DNA of 50,101 nt from Rhodospirillaceae bacterium (GTDB lineage Bacteria; Pseudomonadota; Alphaproteobacteria; UBA8366), in contig PAXN01000001.1 in NCBI GenBank assembly GCA_002715005.1, forward strand, positions 113,058 to 163,158, given 5' to 3'. Below the pieces are notes generated by a model. That model had not been told where the DNA came from, did no database searches, and saw only the letters and a list, made by a program, of their open reading frames with translations. Both the position numbers and the translations under genes were made by a program. Below, in pieces: positions 23,314 to 32,051 of the stretch (position 1 is the stretch's first letter; the number at the start of each line of letters is the position of its first letter).

Positions 23314-25209
23314 TCAACGGCACGCATAGCCTACTTTTTTCAAGGCGAACTCGATCTCATCCAAAATAATTGGATCTTCAATGGTTGCCGGCATTTTATA
23401 CTCTTCCTGGTCGGCGATTTTTTGCATGGTCGCTCGGAGAATTTTGCCGGATCGTGTCTTTGGTAACCGCTCTACTACTGCTGCCGTTTTAAAGGCAGCC
23501 ACTGGTCCGATATCATTTCGGACCATTTGTACGAGCTCTGATGTGATTTCTTCACAGGGTCGATTTACGCCGGCTTTGAGTACGGCAAGTCCCAGTGGTA
23601 ACTGACCTTTAAGCTTGTCAGCAACGCCGATTACCGCTGCTTCCGCAACATCTTTGTGTGCACAGATGACCTCTTCGATAGCTCCAGTAGATAGGCGATG
23701 TCCGGCGACATTGATGACATCGTCTGTTCGGGCCATGACGTAAATATAGCCGTCTTCATCGAAATGACCAGCATCGCCGGTTTGGTAGTAGCCAGGATAT
23801 TCCTTCATGTAGGTTTCGATATAGCGTTGTTCTGCGTTCCATAGGGTCGGAAAACCGCTCGGGGGCAACGGAAGCTTGACACAAATTATACCCATCTCAC
23901 CATTCGGTAGCTGGATACCATCGGGCCCTAAAATTTGGATGTCGTAGCCAGGCACTGGTTTGGTTGGAGAGCCGGGTTTGACTGGCAGCATTTCGATACC
24001 TACGCAATTCCCGCCCATGGCCCATCCAGTTTCTGTTTGCCACCAGTGATCGATAACAGGGCGATCTAATTTCTGCTGCGCCCATTTGAGAGTATCTGGA
24101 TCTGTCCGTTCGCCAGCGAGAAATAGGGTGCGGAAATTACTGAGATCATATGCCCCGATGAACTTACCATCTGGATCTTCACGTTTAATCGCACGGAAGG
24201 CAGTGGGTGCGGTGAACATCGCGGCTACATTATGCTCGGCAATGATGCGCCAAAATACGCCGGCGTCCGGAGTGCCGACTGGCTTGCCTTCGTACATGAC
24301 CGAGGTACAGCCATGAAACAGCGGTGCATACACGATATACGAATGGCCGACGACCCAACCGATATCAGAAGCGGCCCAGTAAACATCGCCAGGCTCCATA
24401 CCATAGACATTTTTCATCGACCATTTGAGGCCGACCATATGTCCCCCATTATCTCGCACGACCCCTTTCGGTTGCCCAGTAGTACCGGACGTATAAAGAA
24501 TATAGAGCGGATCAGTTGCTTTGACGGGGATGCAGTTCGTGTGTTCCGCGTTCGCCATAGCTTCGTGCCAATCCGTATCGCGGCCGGTGATAGTTTCCAC
24601 TGGGTGTTCGTCTCGCTGCAGAAGAATTATGTTCTCGATTTTATGCACGGCTAATTCGATGGCTTCATTCACCATCGGCATATATTCAATCGTTCGGCCC
24701 GGCTCTAAGCCGCATGTGGCGGATATAATCAGTTTTGCGCCGCTGTCATCTATACGGGTTGCAAGTTCCTGGGGTGCAAAGCCCCCAAAGACAACAGAGT
24801 GGATGGCACCGATGCGTGCACAGCCAAGCATGGCGATAGCTGCTTCCGGTACCATAGGCATATAAATAATCACCCGGTCTCCGTATCCAATATTATGAGA
24901 CCTCAGAACGCCAGCAAAGCGGGAAACCTGGTCTTGTAACTCCCGATAGGTGATGACCCTTTTGGCGTTAGTCATTGCACTGTCATAAATGAAGGCTGCT
25001 TGGTCGCCGCGCCCTAATTCAACATGCCGATCAACTGCGTTGTAACAAGTGTTAGTCTCTGCACCAGCAAACCACTGATAGAAGGGAGGGTTACTATCAT
25101 CGAGCACTTTATCCCAACGTTTTGTCCAATGAATATCTTCGGCTGCTTCTGCCCAAAACCCTTCGGGGTCTTCCAGCGAGCGCCGGAAGGTCTCTTCGTA
25201 GGTGGTCAT
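23314..25209 (-). CDS. prpE: propionate--CoA ligase (acetyl-CoA synthetase family)
   Basis: 631 residues, the size of PrpE/Acs. The adenylate motif is YTSGTTGQPKGVV, and VVFGGFAPQELATRIDD, YWAASDIGWVVGHSYIVYAPL, DHWWQTETG and GHRLSTGAIEEV are all in order. The C-terminal catalytic Lys is in KTRSGKILRA. The N-terminal ACAS_N-type start (FWAEAAEDIHWTKRWDKVLDDSNPPFYQWF) with the Asn/Pro pattern favours propionyl- over acetyl-CoA synthetase. It makes propionyl-CoA and AMP in the cytoplasm. The ATG at 25209 has AGGAGA upstream. It ends 9 bases from the convergent trcR. Confidence 0.9.
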   Translation of the reverse strand: MTTYEETFRRSLEDPEGFWAEAAEDIHWTKRWDKVLDDSNPPFYQWFAGAETNTCYNAVDRHVELGRGDQAAFIYDSAMTNAKRVITYRELQDQVSRFAGVLRSHNIGYGDRVIIYMPMVPEAAIAMLGCARIGAIHSVVFGGFAPQELATRIDDSGAKLIISATCGLEPGRTIEYMPMVNEAIELAVHKIENIILLQRDEHPVETITGRDTDWHEAMANAEHTNCIPVKATDPLYILYTSGTTGQPKGVVRDNGGHMVGLKWSMKNVYGMEPGDVYWAASDIGWVVGHSYIVYAPLFHGCTSVMYEGKPVGTPDAGVFWRIIAEHNVAAMFTAPTAFRAIKREDPDGKFIGAYDLSNFRTLFLAGERTDPDTLKWAQQKLDRPVIDHWWQTETGWAMGGNCVGIEMLPVKPGSPTKPVPGYDIQILGPDGIQLPNGEMGIICVKLPLPPSGFPTLWNAEQRYIETYMKEYPGYYQTGDAGHFDEDGYIYVMARTDDVINVAGHRLSTGAIEEVICAHKDVAEAAVIGVADKLKGQLPLGLAVLKAGVNRPCEEITSELVQMVRNDIGPVAAFKTAAVVERLPKTRSGKILRATMQKIADQEEYKMPATIEDPIILDEIEFALKKVGYACR

Positions 25210-25325
25210 TTGGTACTTTCTCCTAGAAAATCGCTTAGGTCGTGCACTTTGCAACTTGCTTATTCGTGATTAAGGTATAGCGTTACAGAAGCACATACGC
25301 ATTTACCAAGCAATGTCGTTTCGTT

Positions 25326-26942
25326 TTGAGAAGGCTCAAACACTTGTCTTTAAAAGCTTTTGAAACCGGACTCGATAAGAGTACAGCCAATTATGTGCCG
25401 TTGAGCCCCTTATCATTCATGCGGCGCACAGCGGATGTTTACCCAGACCGTGCCGCCCTTGTTTATGGCGAGCAAGTGATCAGTTGGAAAGAAGCTTATG
25501 CACGCGCGCGGCGTCTGGCGAGTGCACTTCGTATGCACGGTATCGGCAAGAACGATACTGTGGCGATTATGGCACCTAATGTACCCGCCATGTTCGATGC
25601 GCATTTTGGCGTGCCGATGGTCGGTGCGGTTTTGAATGCTATCAATACACGTCTCGATGCGCAGACTATTGCATTCATACTGGATCATGGTGAAGCAGAA
25701 GTATTTATAACCGATAGAGAATTTTCAGAAGTTAATCGGGAAGCTCTCTCTAAATGTAGTCGAAAGCCGTTGATTATTGATATCGACAATCTGAGTGTAA
25801 ATAGTGGCGAATTGGTTGGTGAAATATCCTATGAGGATTTTTTGAAGAGTGGTGATCCAAAATACGTCTGGGATTTACCAATCGATGAATGGGATGCCAT
25901 ATCTTTAAGCTACACATCTGGAACCACCGGTGGCCCTAGAGGTGTGGTTTATCACCACCGTGGTGCTTATTTATCAGCGCTTGGCAATGTATTTGCCTGG
26001 GATATGAACCCGCATCCGGTTTATCTGTGGACTTTGCCCATGTCCCATTGCAATGGTTGGTGTTTCCCATGGACATTGGCCGCCATGGCGGGTACTAGCG
26101 TTTGCCTGCGCCAGGTGTCGACACGCTCTATTCTTGATGCGATTAGCTCACACAGAGTGACTCATTTTTGTGGCATGCCGGATGTGCTCAACATGTTACT
26201 TAATAACAATGCTGTGGTAAGGTGTATTCCCTATGCGGTGCGCGTGATGACGGCCTCAGCGCCTCTATCGGCATCGGTACTGCAAAAAATGGATGCGAAC
26301 GGTTTTCACGTAACTCATGTCTACGGGTTGACGGAAACTTATGGACCGGCGGTTAGCTGTGTGTGGCACGCGGAATGGGACTTATTGTCGCCAGAAGAGC
26401 AGGCTGAAAAAAAATCACGTCAAGGGGTAGCGTATCCAACATTAGAAAATTTAAGGGTGGCTGATACGGAAACACTTGAGCCGATGCCTAGGGATGGTAG
26501 CACGATAGGTGAAGTCATTTTCCAGGGTAATATCGTGATGAAAGGTTACTTGAAAAATCCAGAAGCAACGAAAGATGCATTTGCTGGAGGTTGGTTTCAC
26601 TCCGGTGATTTAGGCGTTTGGGGCGACGATAATTATATTTCGCTCAAAGATCGTTCGAAGGCTATTATAATTTAAGGCGGTGAGAATATGTTCGCTATTG
26701 CCACAAGGCCGCGGTTGAAGCGGCTGTGGTTGCAAAAACGGATGATCGTTAATAAGAATTGCCGCGCGTTTGTGACGCTGAAGGAAAGTGGTGACGTCTA
26801 GGAGGCGGCATTAATAAAATTTAGTCGATAGCATCTTGCGCGCTTCAAATGCCTGAAGCGAACTCTCTTTGATAAATTACTGAAAACTTCTGACGGTAAA
26901 GTACAAAATTTTATACTGCATGAACGCGTGAAAGCACTTTAA
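25326..26942 (+). pseudogene. decayed medium/long-chain fatty acyl-CoA synthetase
   Basis: The first 450 codons read as a good AMP-binding protein (YTSGTTGGPRGVVYHHRG, TLPMSHCNGWCFPW, HVYGLTETYGP, GGWFHSGDLGVW). The frame then meets TAA at 26673, exactly where the conserved S of IIISGGEN should be. After GGEN the sequence continues as family C-terminus, but with damage: HKAAVEAAVVAKTDDR (near 26699-26747) is in another frame, AFVTLKESGDV returns to the first frame, TAG codons follow at 26799 and 26829, then HLARFKCLKR, KTSDGKVQNFILHERVKAL and a stop at 26942. So indels of the GGEN-to-HKA segment plus three nonsense codons disable it. No ATG start is visible; a TTG stands at the expected start (25344). 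Loss of the C-terminal lid and its Lys should abolish activity. Confidence 0.9.
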
Positions 26943-28129
26943 GCAGCAGTGACACCCTTCGCGAGCAAATCCTCAATATCTGCTTCGCTATAGCCGATTT
27001 CTGATAGTAATTCGACGCTATGTTCGCCAAGTGTTGGTGCGTGTCTGCGGAGAGCACCGGGAGATTTAGAGAATCGTATTGGAATACCAGTATTTCTGAT
27101 CCAACCTTCCGTTGGATGTTTTTCTTCGGTTATAAACCCAATTTTACTTAAATGGGGGTCGTCGAGCAGATCCTCGAGACGATTGACCGGCGTACAAGGT
27201 ACGTCCGCCTCCACAAGCAAATCAATCAAGGCAGAAACCGTCCAATTTTCCACAATTTTTGCGACGATGGCGTAGAGCTCTGCAATATGTTTTGCGCGAT
27301 ATACTGGATCGGTGACGCGTTTGTCTTCCAGCATGTCTTCACGGCTTACTGCCTTGAAAAAGCGTTGCCAATGATTGGTCGTATAAGGCATCAGACTGAT
27401 ATGGCCGTCCTTAGTTGCCAATGGCCGGCGGTCCGGCGCTTGCAGGCGAGCATAGCCGAAATCACTTTCGGGAGGCTCAAAAATGGCCCCAGAGAAATGT
27501 TCCAGCAAGTTAAAATGTACCATGGTTTCGAACATCGGCACCTCTACTTCTTGGCCTTCACCGGTTCTTTCTTTGTGGAGTAACGCAAAGGTCACGGCTT
27601 GAGTGACAGCCATGCCAGATGTTTTATCTGCAAAAAGAGCTGGGACGTGTCGAGGTTCGCCAGTAATAAAGCCTACTATCGAGGATAAGCCCGAAATACC
27701 TTGGATAACGTCATCGTAGGCGGGGCGACCTGCATAAGGGCCGTTTTCACCAAATCCATAGCAGGCACAATAAATTATTTCCGGCTTAACAGCTTTAAGG
27801 TCGAGATAGTCTAGTTGAAGTGTTCTCATTGCCTGAGGTCGCATAGAGTGGACTAAAACATCGGCTGTTTGCGCGAGCTTTAGAAGGGCGTCTCGGCCAT
27901 CTGCTTGTTTAAGGTCCAGTACTATACTTCGCTTGTTACGATTAGCATTTAAATACATCGCGCCCATACCGCGATTCCGGGACGGACCAATCGTGCGGGT
28001 GAGGTCACCCTCGGGGGGTTCTACCTTGATTACGTCTGCTCCCATATCGCCCAGATTTTGTGTAGCAAAGGGCCCCATGATAACGGAGGTAAGGTCGAGG
28101 ATGCGGTAACCGGTGAGAGGGCTTTTCAT
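26939..28129 (-). CDS. CaiB/BaiF-family class III CoA transferase
   Basis: 396 residues. The start MKSPLTGYRILDLTSVIMGPFATQNLGDMGADVIKVEPPEGDLTR is classical for the family, followed by NRNKRSIVLDLKQ, DVLVHSMRP (loop before the catalytic region) and GENGPYAGRPAYDDVIQGISG. The catalytic Asp expected near residue 165-175 lies in the FADKTSGM segment (ALFADKTSG). Such enzymes move CoA between acyl-CoA and a carboxylic acid without ATP. The stop overlaps by four bases the end of the acyl-CoA synthetase pseudogene. Likely role: activation of a carboxylic acid in catabolism; substrate unknown. Confidence 0.9.
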   Translation of the reverse strand: MKSPLTGYRILDLTSVIMGPFATQNLGDMGADVIKVEPPEGDLTRTIGPSRNRGMGAMYLNANRNKRSIVLDLKQADGRDALLKLAQTADVLVHSMRPQAMRTLQLDYLDLKAVKPEIIYCACYGFGENGPYAGRPAYDDVIQGISGLSSIVGFITGEPRHVPALFADKTSGMAVTQAVTFALLHKERTGEGQEVEVPMFETMVHFNLLEHFSGAIFEPPESDFGYARLQAPDRRPLATKDGHISLMPYTTNHWQRFFKAVSREDMLEDKRVTDPVYRAKHIAELYAIVAKIVENWTVSALIDLLVEADVPCTPVNRLEDLLDDPHLSKIGFITEEKHPTEGWIRNTGIPIRFSKSPGALRRHAPTLGEHSVELLSEIGYSEADIEDLLAKGVTAA

Positions 28130-28628
28130 GGATATAAAATGTCATGCTCATGGAAGTCAGTTTATTGGAGACCAGTCAGCACGGGCCTTTACTGTTTGGA
28201 GGTTGGCCACTCTCAGAGAGCGACGAAATAGTGTGAATAAATCAGTTGTCGGCAATTTATAAAAGCTAGTCTTTGAGAGCCAGTTATTCTCGCTTTATTT
28301 TCTGTATCGTTATGTCATCAGGCTACGGTCGTTTTTGTTCTCTTTTCAGGGCGGTCTTTAATTGGGTATGTTTGCTTTTCAGCGCAGATAATTTATCGTC
28401 GATATTAATGAAGTTTTGGTGACAATGCTTTCCTGCAACATTTAGGATTTTCTCCCTTCCCATGCCTTTTGGTAAAGATCGAGTATCAAGACCATCCATA
28501 TTATAAGGTAGCGGGAAACGCAGCGTTTGTCAGTCTTTTGTATGAATTTATTCGCTCTTTGCTACTTTATGATACGGTGTCACAGGATGGAATTTTTACC
28601 TGAATTAAAAAATATCGGACTGCCGTAG
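28130..28628. other. 499-base intergenic region containing a decayed DUF465 gene
   Basis: Holds the minus-strand DUF465 pseudogene listed separately (28257-28463). The rest (28130-28256 and 28464-28628) shows no gene, tRNA or clear terminator. The upstream region of the intact DUF465 gene at 28629 has no good ribosome site. Confidence 0.6.
28257..28463 (-). pseudogene. DUF465 (YdcH-like) gene with three in-frame stop codons
   Basis: Reading the minus strand from an ATG at 28463 gives MGREKILNVAGKHCHQ, then IDDKLSALKSKHTQLKTAL and KREQKRP, then TAG (28323-28325), then PDDITIQKIKRE, TAA (28284-28286), LALKD, TAG (28266-28268) and LL before a final TAA at 28257. Spliced across the stops this reproduces the DUF465 pattern: LKxKHxxL, ExxRPxPD, LKrxKLxLKDxL. 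No frameshift is needed, and each stop is one base from a plausible sense codon (for example AAA to TAA and CAG or GAG to TAG). An intact DUF465 gene lies 166 bases away on the other strand. The ancestral start is uncertain. Confidence 0.75.
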
Positions 28629-28829
28629 ATGGATGATCAACAAGCCATCCTTATAAAAATTAAAGAACTTAAGGCAACGCATCGCGACTTAGATGATGCC
28701 ATCGCGCGCGTCGCAGAGTCCCCCCCGTTTGATCAGGTGACGCTACAGCGACTTAAAAAACGGAAGCTCGCAATACGAGATCAGCTTGGACGGATGGAAA
28801 ACAAACTAATTCCCGACATTATAGCGTAA
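28629..28829 (+). CDS. DUF465 (YdcH-like) family protein
   Basis: 66 residues: two helices joined by a short loop, with LKATHRDLDDAIARV, then LQRLKKRKLAIRDQLGRME. This is the usual DUF465 arrangement, including the RKLAIRDQL pattern (R/K)KLxx(K/R)D(E/Q)L. Small proteins of this family are widespread in Alphaproteobacteria and of unknown function; a coiled-coil hairpin is expected. No clear ribosome site precedes the ATG. It lies 123 bases before purE and is separated from it by a promoter. Confidence 0.85.
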   Translation: MDDQQAILIKIKELKATHRDLDDAIARVAESPPFDQVTLQRLKKRKLAIRDQLGRMENKLIPDIIA

Positions 28830-28884
28830 AAGCGGCGTTGGTTAGCTCGCGAGTCGATAAGTATTGGAAATATAATCGTGCCGC

Positions 28885-28912
28885 TTGCCCAAGCTGTCTA
28901 CGCCCTTATAAT
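28885..28912 (+). promoter_or_regulatory. sigma-70-type promoter of purEK
   Basis: TTGCCC (28885-28890) and a perfect TATAAT (28907-28912) are 16 bases apart, about 40 bases before the purE start. No PurR-like palindrome was recognised. Confidence 0.6.
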
Positions 28913-28952
28913 GTATCGCTTCGGAGTAATCGAATAGAAAAGGGGTAGGTCC

Positions 28953-29444
28953 ATGGCCAAGGACCCCGTTGTAGGCATAATCATGGGAAGCCAGTCGGAC
29001 TGGTCAACCATGAAACATGCTGCTGAAACATTGGATGCGTTGAAGGTTGCATATGAAACCCGAATCATATCTGCGCATCGGACACCAAGTCGGCTTGTAG
29101 AGTACGCTGAGGGAGTTCGGGCCCGCGGACTGCAGGCGATTATTGCTGGCGCCGGCGGTGCGGCGCATCTGCCCGGCATGACGGCGTCGATGACTGCTTT
29201 GCCAGTCTTCGGTGTTCCTATCGAGAGTAAAGCCCTAAGCGGTATGGATAGCTTGTTGTCGATCGTCCAAATGCCTGCGGGGATTCCCGTTGGCGCTCTG
29301 GCCATTGGCCAAGCGGGAGCGGTTAATGGGGCTTTATTGGCTGGCTCGGTCATTGCTTTGCAGGATGAGAGTGTTGAGATGGCACTTGATAAATGGCGCG
29401 CGGAACAGACTGCCGCGGTTGGTGAAACGCCGGTTGATGGCTGA
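28953..29444 (+). CDS. purE: N5-carboxyaminoimidazole ribonucleotide mutase
   Basis: 163 residues. PurE converts N5-CAIR to 4-carboxy-AIR in purine synthesis. The class I signatures are complete: [23 protein letters not shown] near residue 8-30, [31 protein letters not shown] and the [27 protein letters not shown] loop. AAAAGGGG precedes the ATG. The last 8 bases overlap purK, so the two are translationally coupled. Class I PurE needs PurK, which is present. Confidence 0.97.
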   Translation: MAKDPVVGIIMGSQSDWSTMKHAAETLDALKVAYETRIISAHRTPSRLVEYAEGVRARGLQAIIAGAGGAAHLPGMTASMTALPVFGVPIESKALSGMDSLLSIVQMPAGIPVGALAIGQAGAVNGALLAGSVIALQDESVEMALDKWRAEQTAAVGETPVDG

Positions 29445-30540
29445 GTGTGATATAGAAAGATTAGAGCCTGGCTCGGTCATAGGTATTCTGGGTGGTGGTC
29501 AGCTTGGGCGGATGATTGCTCAGGCGGCAGCACAGCTGGGGTATCGTTGTTGTATCTTTTCTGATGTCGCAAATAGTCCTGCGGAACATGTTTCAGAAAA
29601 AACGATTGTTGCTGCCTATACCGATCCCTCGGCGCTAGACACATTCGCGGCTTCCGTTGATGTGGTGACCCTTGAATTTGAAAATATTCCAGAAGAACCG
29701 GTAAAATATTTAGCTGAGAAAGTGGCTGTTCGTCCGGGGCCGAATGTTTTAGCCACTGCACAAGACCGATTAATTGAAAAGAATTTCTTAAACAAAATCG
29801 GAATTGTGACTGCCCCATTCGAGTCAGTCGCTGATCTGGAAGAGTTGGAGGATGCCGTTCAGAAGGTTGGCCGGCCATCGGTTCTAAAGACCACTCGCTT
29901 CGGTTATGATGGTAAAGGACAAGTAAAGATAGACGTGGATACCCGTCTCGGAACCGCATTTTCACAGATGGGAAAAGGGCCAGGTATTCTCGAAGGATGG
30001 GTGGATTATGCGCTTGAGATCTCGGTAATTGTGGCACGTGGGATGGATGGTGAAATTGTTTCCTACGTACCCGTAGAAAATCGTCATGTGAATCATATTC
30101 TCGATACTACAATTGCGCCCGCTGGTGTTTCCCCGGGCGTCGCGGCGGGTGCTGGGTCAATCGCGCGGCGGGCGGCGGAAGCATTGAATGTGGTCGGATT
30201 ACTAGCGGTAGAAATGTTCGTTACTTGGGATGGTGAAATATTAGTCAATGAAATTGCACCGCGTCCTCATAATTCTGGTCATTGGACGATTGATGCCTGT
30301 GCGATTAGCCAATTCCAACAACTTGTACGTGCTATCTGCGGGCTGCCGCTTGGTTCAGCAGGTCGTCATTCAGACGCGGAAATGAAGAACTTGATTGGAG
30401 ATGAGGTTAAGGTGTGGCCGGAAATTTTAGCGGAAGCAAATGCACGGTTGCATCTTTACGGTAAATCGGAGATACGTTCCGGCCGAAAGATGGGGCATGT
30501 AACGCGGCTAAAAGTGCGAGCCGGCGAGGGGGAAGGGTAG
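29437..30540 (+). CDS. purK: N5-carboxyaminoimidazole ribonucleotide synthase
   Basis: 367 residues with the ATP-grasp fold: [17 protein letters not shown] near residue 14-30, [13 protein letters not shown] near 149 (ATP-binding loop), EISVIVARG, and the metal and phosphate segment [25 protein letters not shown] near 257-281. It uses ATP and bicarbonate to make N5-CAIR, the PurE substrate. I chose the ATG at 29437, which overlaps the purE stop by 8 bases; the frame is open further upstream inside purE but that part does not resemble PurK. Confidence 0.96.
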   Translation: MAECDIERLEPGSVIGILGGGQLGRMIAQAAAQLGYRCCIFSDVANSPAEHVSEKTIVAAYTDPSALDTFAASVDVVTLEFENIPEEPVKYLAEKVAVRPGPNVLATAQDRLIEKNFLNKIGIVTAPFESVADLEELEDAVQKVGRPSVLKTTRFGYDGKGQVKIDVDTRLGTAFSQMGKGPGILEGWVDYALEISVIVARGMDGEIVSYVPVENRHVNHILDTTIAPAGVSPGVAAGAGSIARRAAEALNVVGLLAVEMFVTWDGEILVNEIAPRPHNSGHWTIDACAISQFQQLVRAICGLPLGSAGRHSDAEMKNLIGDEVKVWPEILAEANARLHLYGKSEIRSGRKMGHVTRLKVRAGEGEG

Positions 30541-30546
30541 CAACAC

Positions 30547-31422
30547 ATGAGCGATCAGGTGGCTGATAATCGTCTGGTTCTTTATGATTATCCGATTTCA
30601 TACAATTGCCAGATCGTGCGACTGGTTTTATGTGAAAAGAGTGTCCCAGGGCATTCCCAAAAAGTCGATATCGGTCCGTTGATGGAGCATCTCAGGCCTT
30701 GGTTCATGCGTATCAACCCTAAAGGAGCAGTGCCTGTACTGGAGCACAATGGTGATGTCATCACAGAAACCGAGGACATCATCCGTTACATTGATGGCAC
30801 TTTTCCGGGACCTGGTTTGGTGCCATCCACAGCAGTGGACTGTGCGATCATGGAAGAATGGCTTAGGGCCGAGCGGAGTTTTCCGGAATCAGATTTCACC
30901 TATGGTCTTGTTGAGCAAGGGACCGGCAAAATTGTCGTCAAGGATATGGAACGCCGGAAACGACTTATTCATTCCCATATGAAAGAGGCTCCTGACTTGG
31001 CGGAGGTCTATCAGCAGAAACTGGAAATGGTGATTGATTGGCAAGATAGATTGCGCGACCCGGAAATGGTCGATCGATTGGTGGAAACGCTCGACGAGAT
31101 GTTAGATAAGCTTGAAACGCATATAGGCGGGCGTAAATTCATCGCTGGGCCGGACTACTCGCTAGCGGATGCAGTTTGGACTGCATTGTTGGGCCGGCTG
31201 GAAATGTTGGGTTTCAAACGAATGTGGTCCTTCGGTGCTAGGCCCAATATAGAGAACTATTATATCAGTATGAAACGTAGGCCGAGTTTTCTCAATGCAC
31301 CAGTATACCTGAAATCATCGTTGTGGCTTGTTATTCGTTCGGCATTAATTGCATTTTGGCCACAAGTCTCGATCACAGTCGGTACTTTTATAGCGATAAT
31401 TGTAGCATTGCGGCTGCTTTAG
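30547..31422 (+). CDS. glutathione S-transferase-family protein with C-terminal membrane anchor
   Basis: 291 residues, longer than the usual 200-230. An N-terminal thioredoxin-like domain (LVLYDYPISYNCQIVRLVLCEK, then NPKGAVPVLEHNGDVITETEDIIRYID) carries the cis-Pro (VPVL) and the glutathione-binding E-T/S-E (TETED). A helical C-terminal domain covers about 95-250 (IAGPDYSLADAVWTALL). Then a hydrophobic tail from about 258 (SSLWLVIRSALIAFWPQVSITVGTFIAIIVALRLL) should anchor the protein in the membrane. This layout recalls eukaryotic GDAP1. The gene starts 6 bases after purK and appears to be the third gene of the operon. Its stop overlaps the COQ9 stop by four bases. Substrate unknown. Confidence 0.8.
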   Translation: MSDQVADNRLVLYDYPISYNCQIVRLVLCEKSVPGHSQKVDIGPLMEHLRPWFMRINPKGAVPVLEHNGDVITETEDIIRYIDGTFPGPGLVPSTAVDCAIMEEWLRAERSFPESDFTYGLVEQGTGKIVVKDMERRKRLIHSHMKEAPDLAEVYQQKLEMVIDWQDRLRDPEMVDRLVETLDEMLDKLETHIGGRKFIAGPDYSLADAVWTALLGRLEMLGFKRMWSFGARPNIENYYISMKRRPSFLNAPVYLKSSLWLVIRSALIAFWPQVSITVGTFIAIIVALRLL

Positions 31423-32051
31423 GCGCGAAAGAATCGCTGTAAATCAGACGCTCGTTCAGCTAGTTCACGCAAACGTTTGCCAAGTTTGGGAATTTGCATC
31501 ACGTTCTCAATGCGACGATCGAGGAATGTCCAAGTTTCCAATGAGTTTTCTGATCTGTCATCGAGCCAATAGAGTAACGTTGTGCTATAAACGCCTGCTA
31601 AAAGCGCGCGTTTGGAATAAAAATTCCAGTCGGTAGCTGTGTCTCCCGCAGCCCGCCAGATAGTATCAACGGTTCGATAAAGACATCGTGCCCCCATAGG
31701 TGCGTTCTGTGGCAAGGCAAGCATAGCACATGCACGACGCACTGCTTCACGATGAGGGGTATTTTGTTCCAAACGTTTGCGTATGGCAGTTGCGATGCGC
31801 ATTCTTATAGGCATTGTGTCGAGGTCGGTAAGCACCGCGAGCAAGCGCTGGTCTGCGAGCCTACTGTGATGTTCGATGGCGTCAATTGCGCCGACTGGAA
31901 AGGCACGTGTTGTGTCGCTGGCATGTAGTCCTATGTCTTCAGCGCCCCTATTAAGTGCTACCATCGTCCAGCCGTCAAACGGGATGTGTGCCAAACTTGC
32001 ATCGACAATCTCGTCACGCAGTTGCCAAATACCAACTTTATTAGTCATCAT
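31419..32051 (-). CDS. COQ9-family ubiquinone biosynthesis protein
   Basis: 210 residues with the COQ9 pattern: LRDEIVDASLAHIPFDGWTMVALNRGAEDIG near the start, FPVGAIDAIEHHSRLADQRLL, VRRACAMLALPQNAPMGARCLYRTVDTIWRAAGDTATDWNFYSKRALLAGVYSTTLLYWLDD and DRRIENVMQIPKLGKRL at the end. COQ9 is a TetR-like-fold lipid-binding protein that presents intermediates to ubiquinone biosynthesis enzymes (COQ7 in mitochondria). The likely ATG pair at 32048 and 32051 overlaps the def stop (ATGATGACTAA), so the two genes are coupled; the frame extends to a GTG at 32111 inside def. Its neighbour rpsU is a common alphaproteobacterial context. Confidence 0.9.
   Translation of the reverse strand: MMTNKVGIWQLRDEIVDASLAHIPFDGWTMVALNRGAEDIGLHASDTTRAFPVGAIDAIEHHSRLADQRLLAVLTDLDTMPIRMRIATAIRKRLEQNTPHREAVRRACAMLALPQNAPMGARCLYRTVDTIWRAAGDTATDWNFYSKRALLAGVYSTTLLYWLDDRSENSLETWTFLDRRIENVMQIPKLGKRLRELAERASDLQRFFRA

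Noticed and set aside
28257-28463. Stop-codon reassignment in this organism
   Set aside because: TAG, TAA and TGA all end well-supported genes across the window, so the internal stops in the DUF465 frame are better explained by decay.
28830-28952. 6S RNA or another conserved small RNA before purE
   Set aside because: Only a promoter is visible; the 123-base space is too short for 6S RNA and no long bulged hairpin is seen.
29290-29436. Longer purK starting inside purE
   Set aside because: The upstream extension does not resemble PurK and the ATG at 29437 gives the usual 8-base overlap with purE.
29477-30037. 186-codon minus-strand frame inside purK
   Set aside because: Fully antisense to a gene whose ATP-grasp motifs are intact; low-quality composition.
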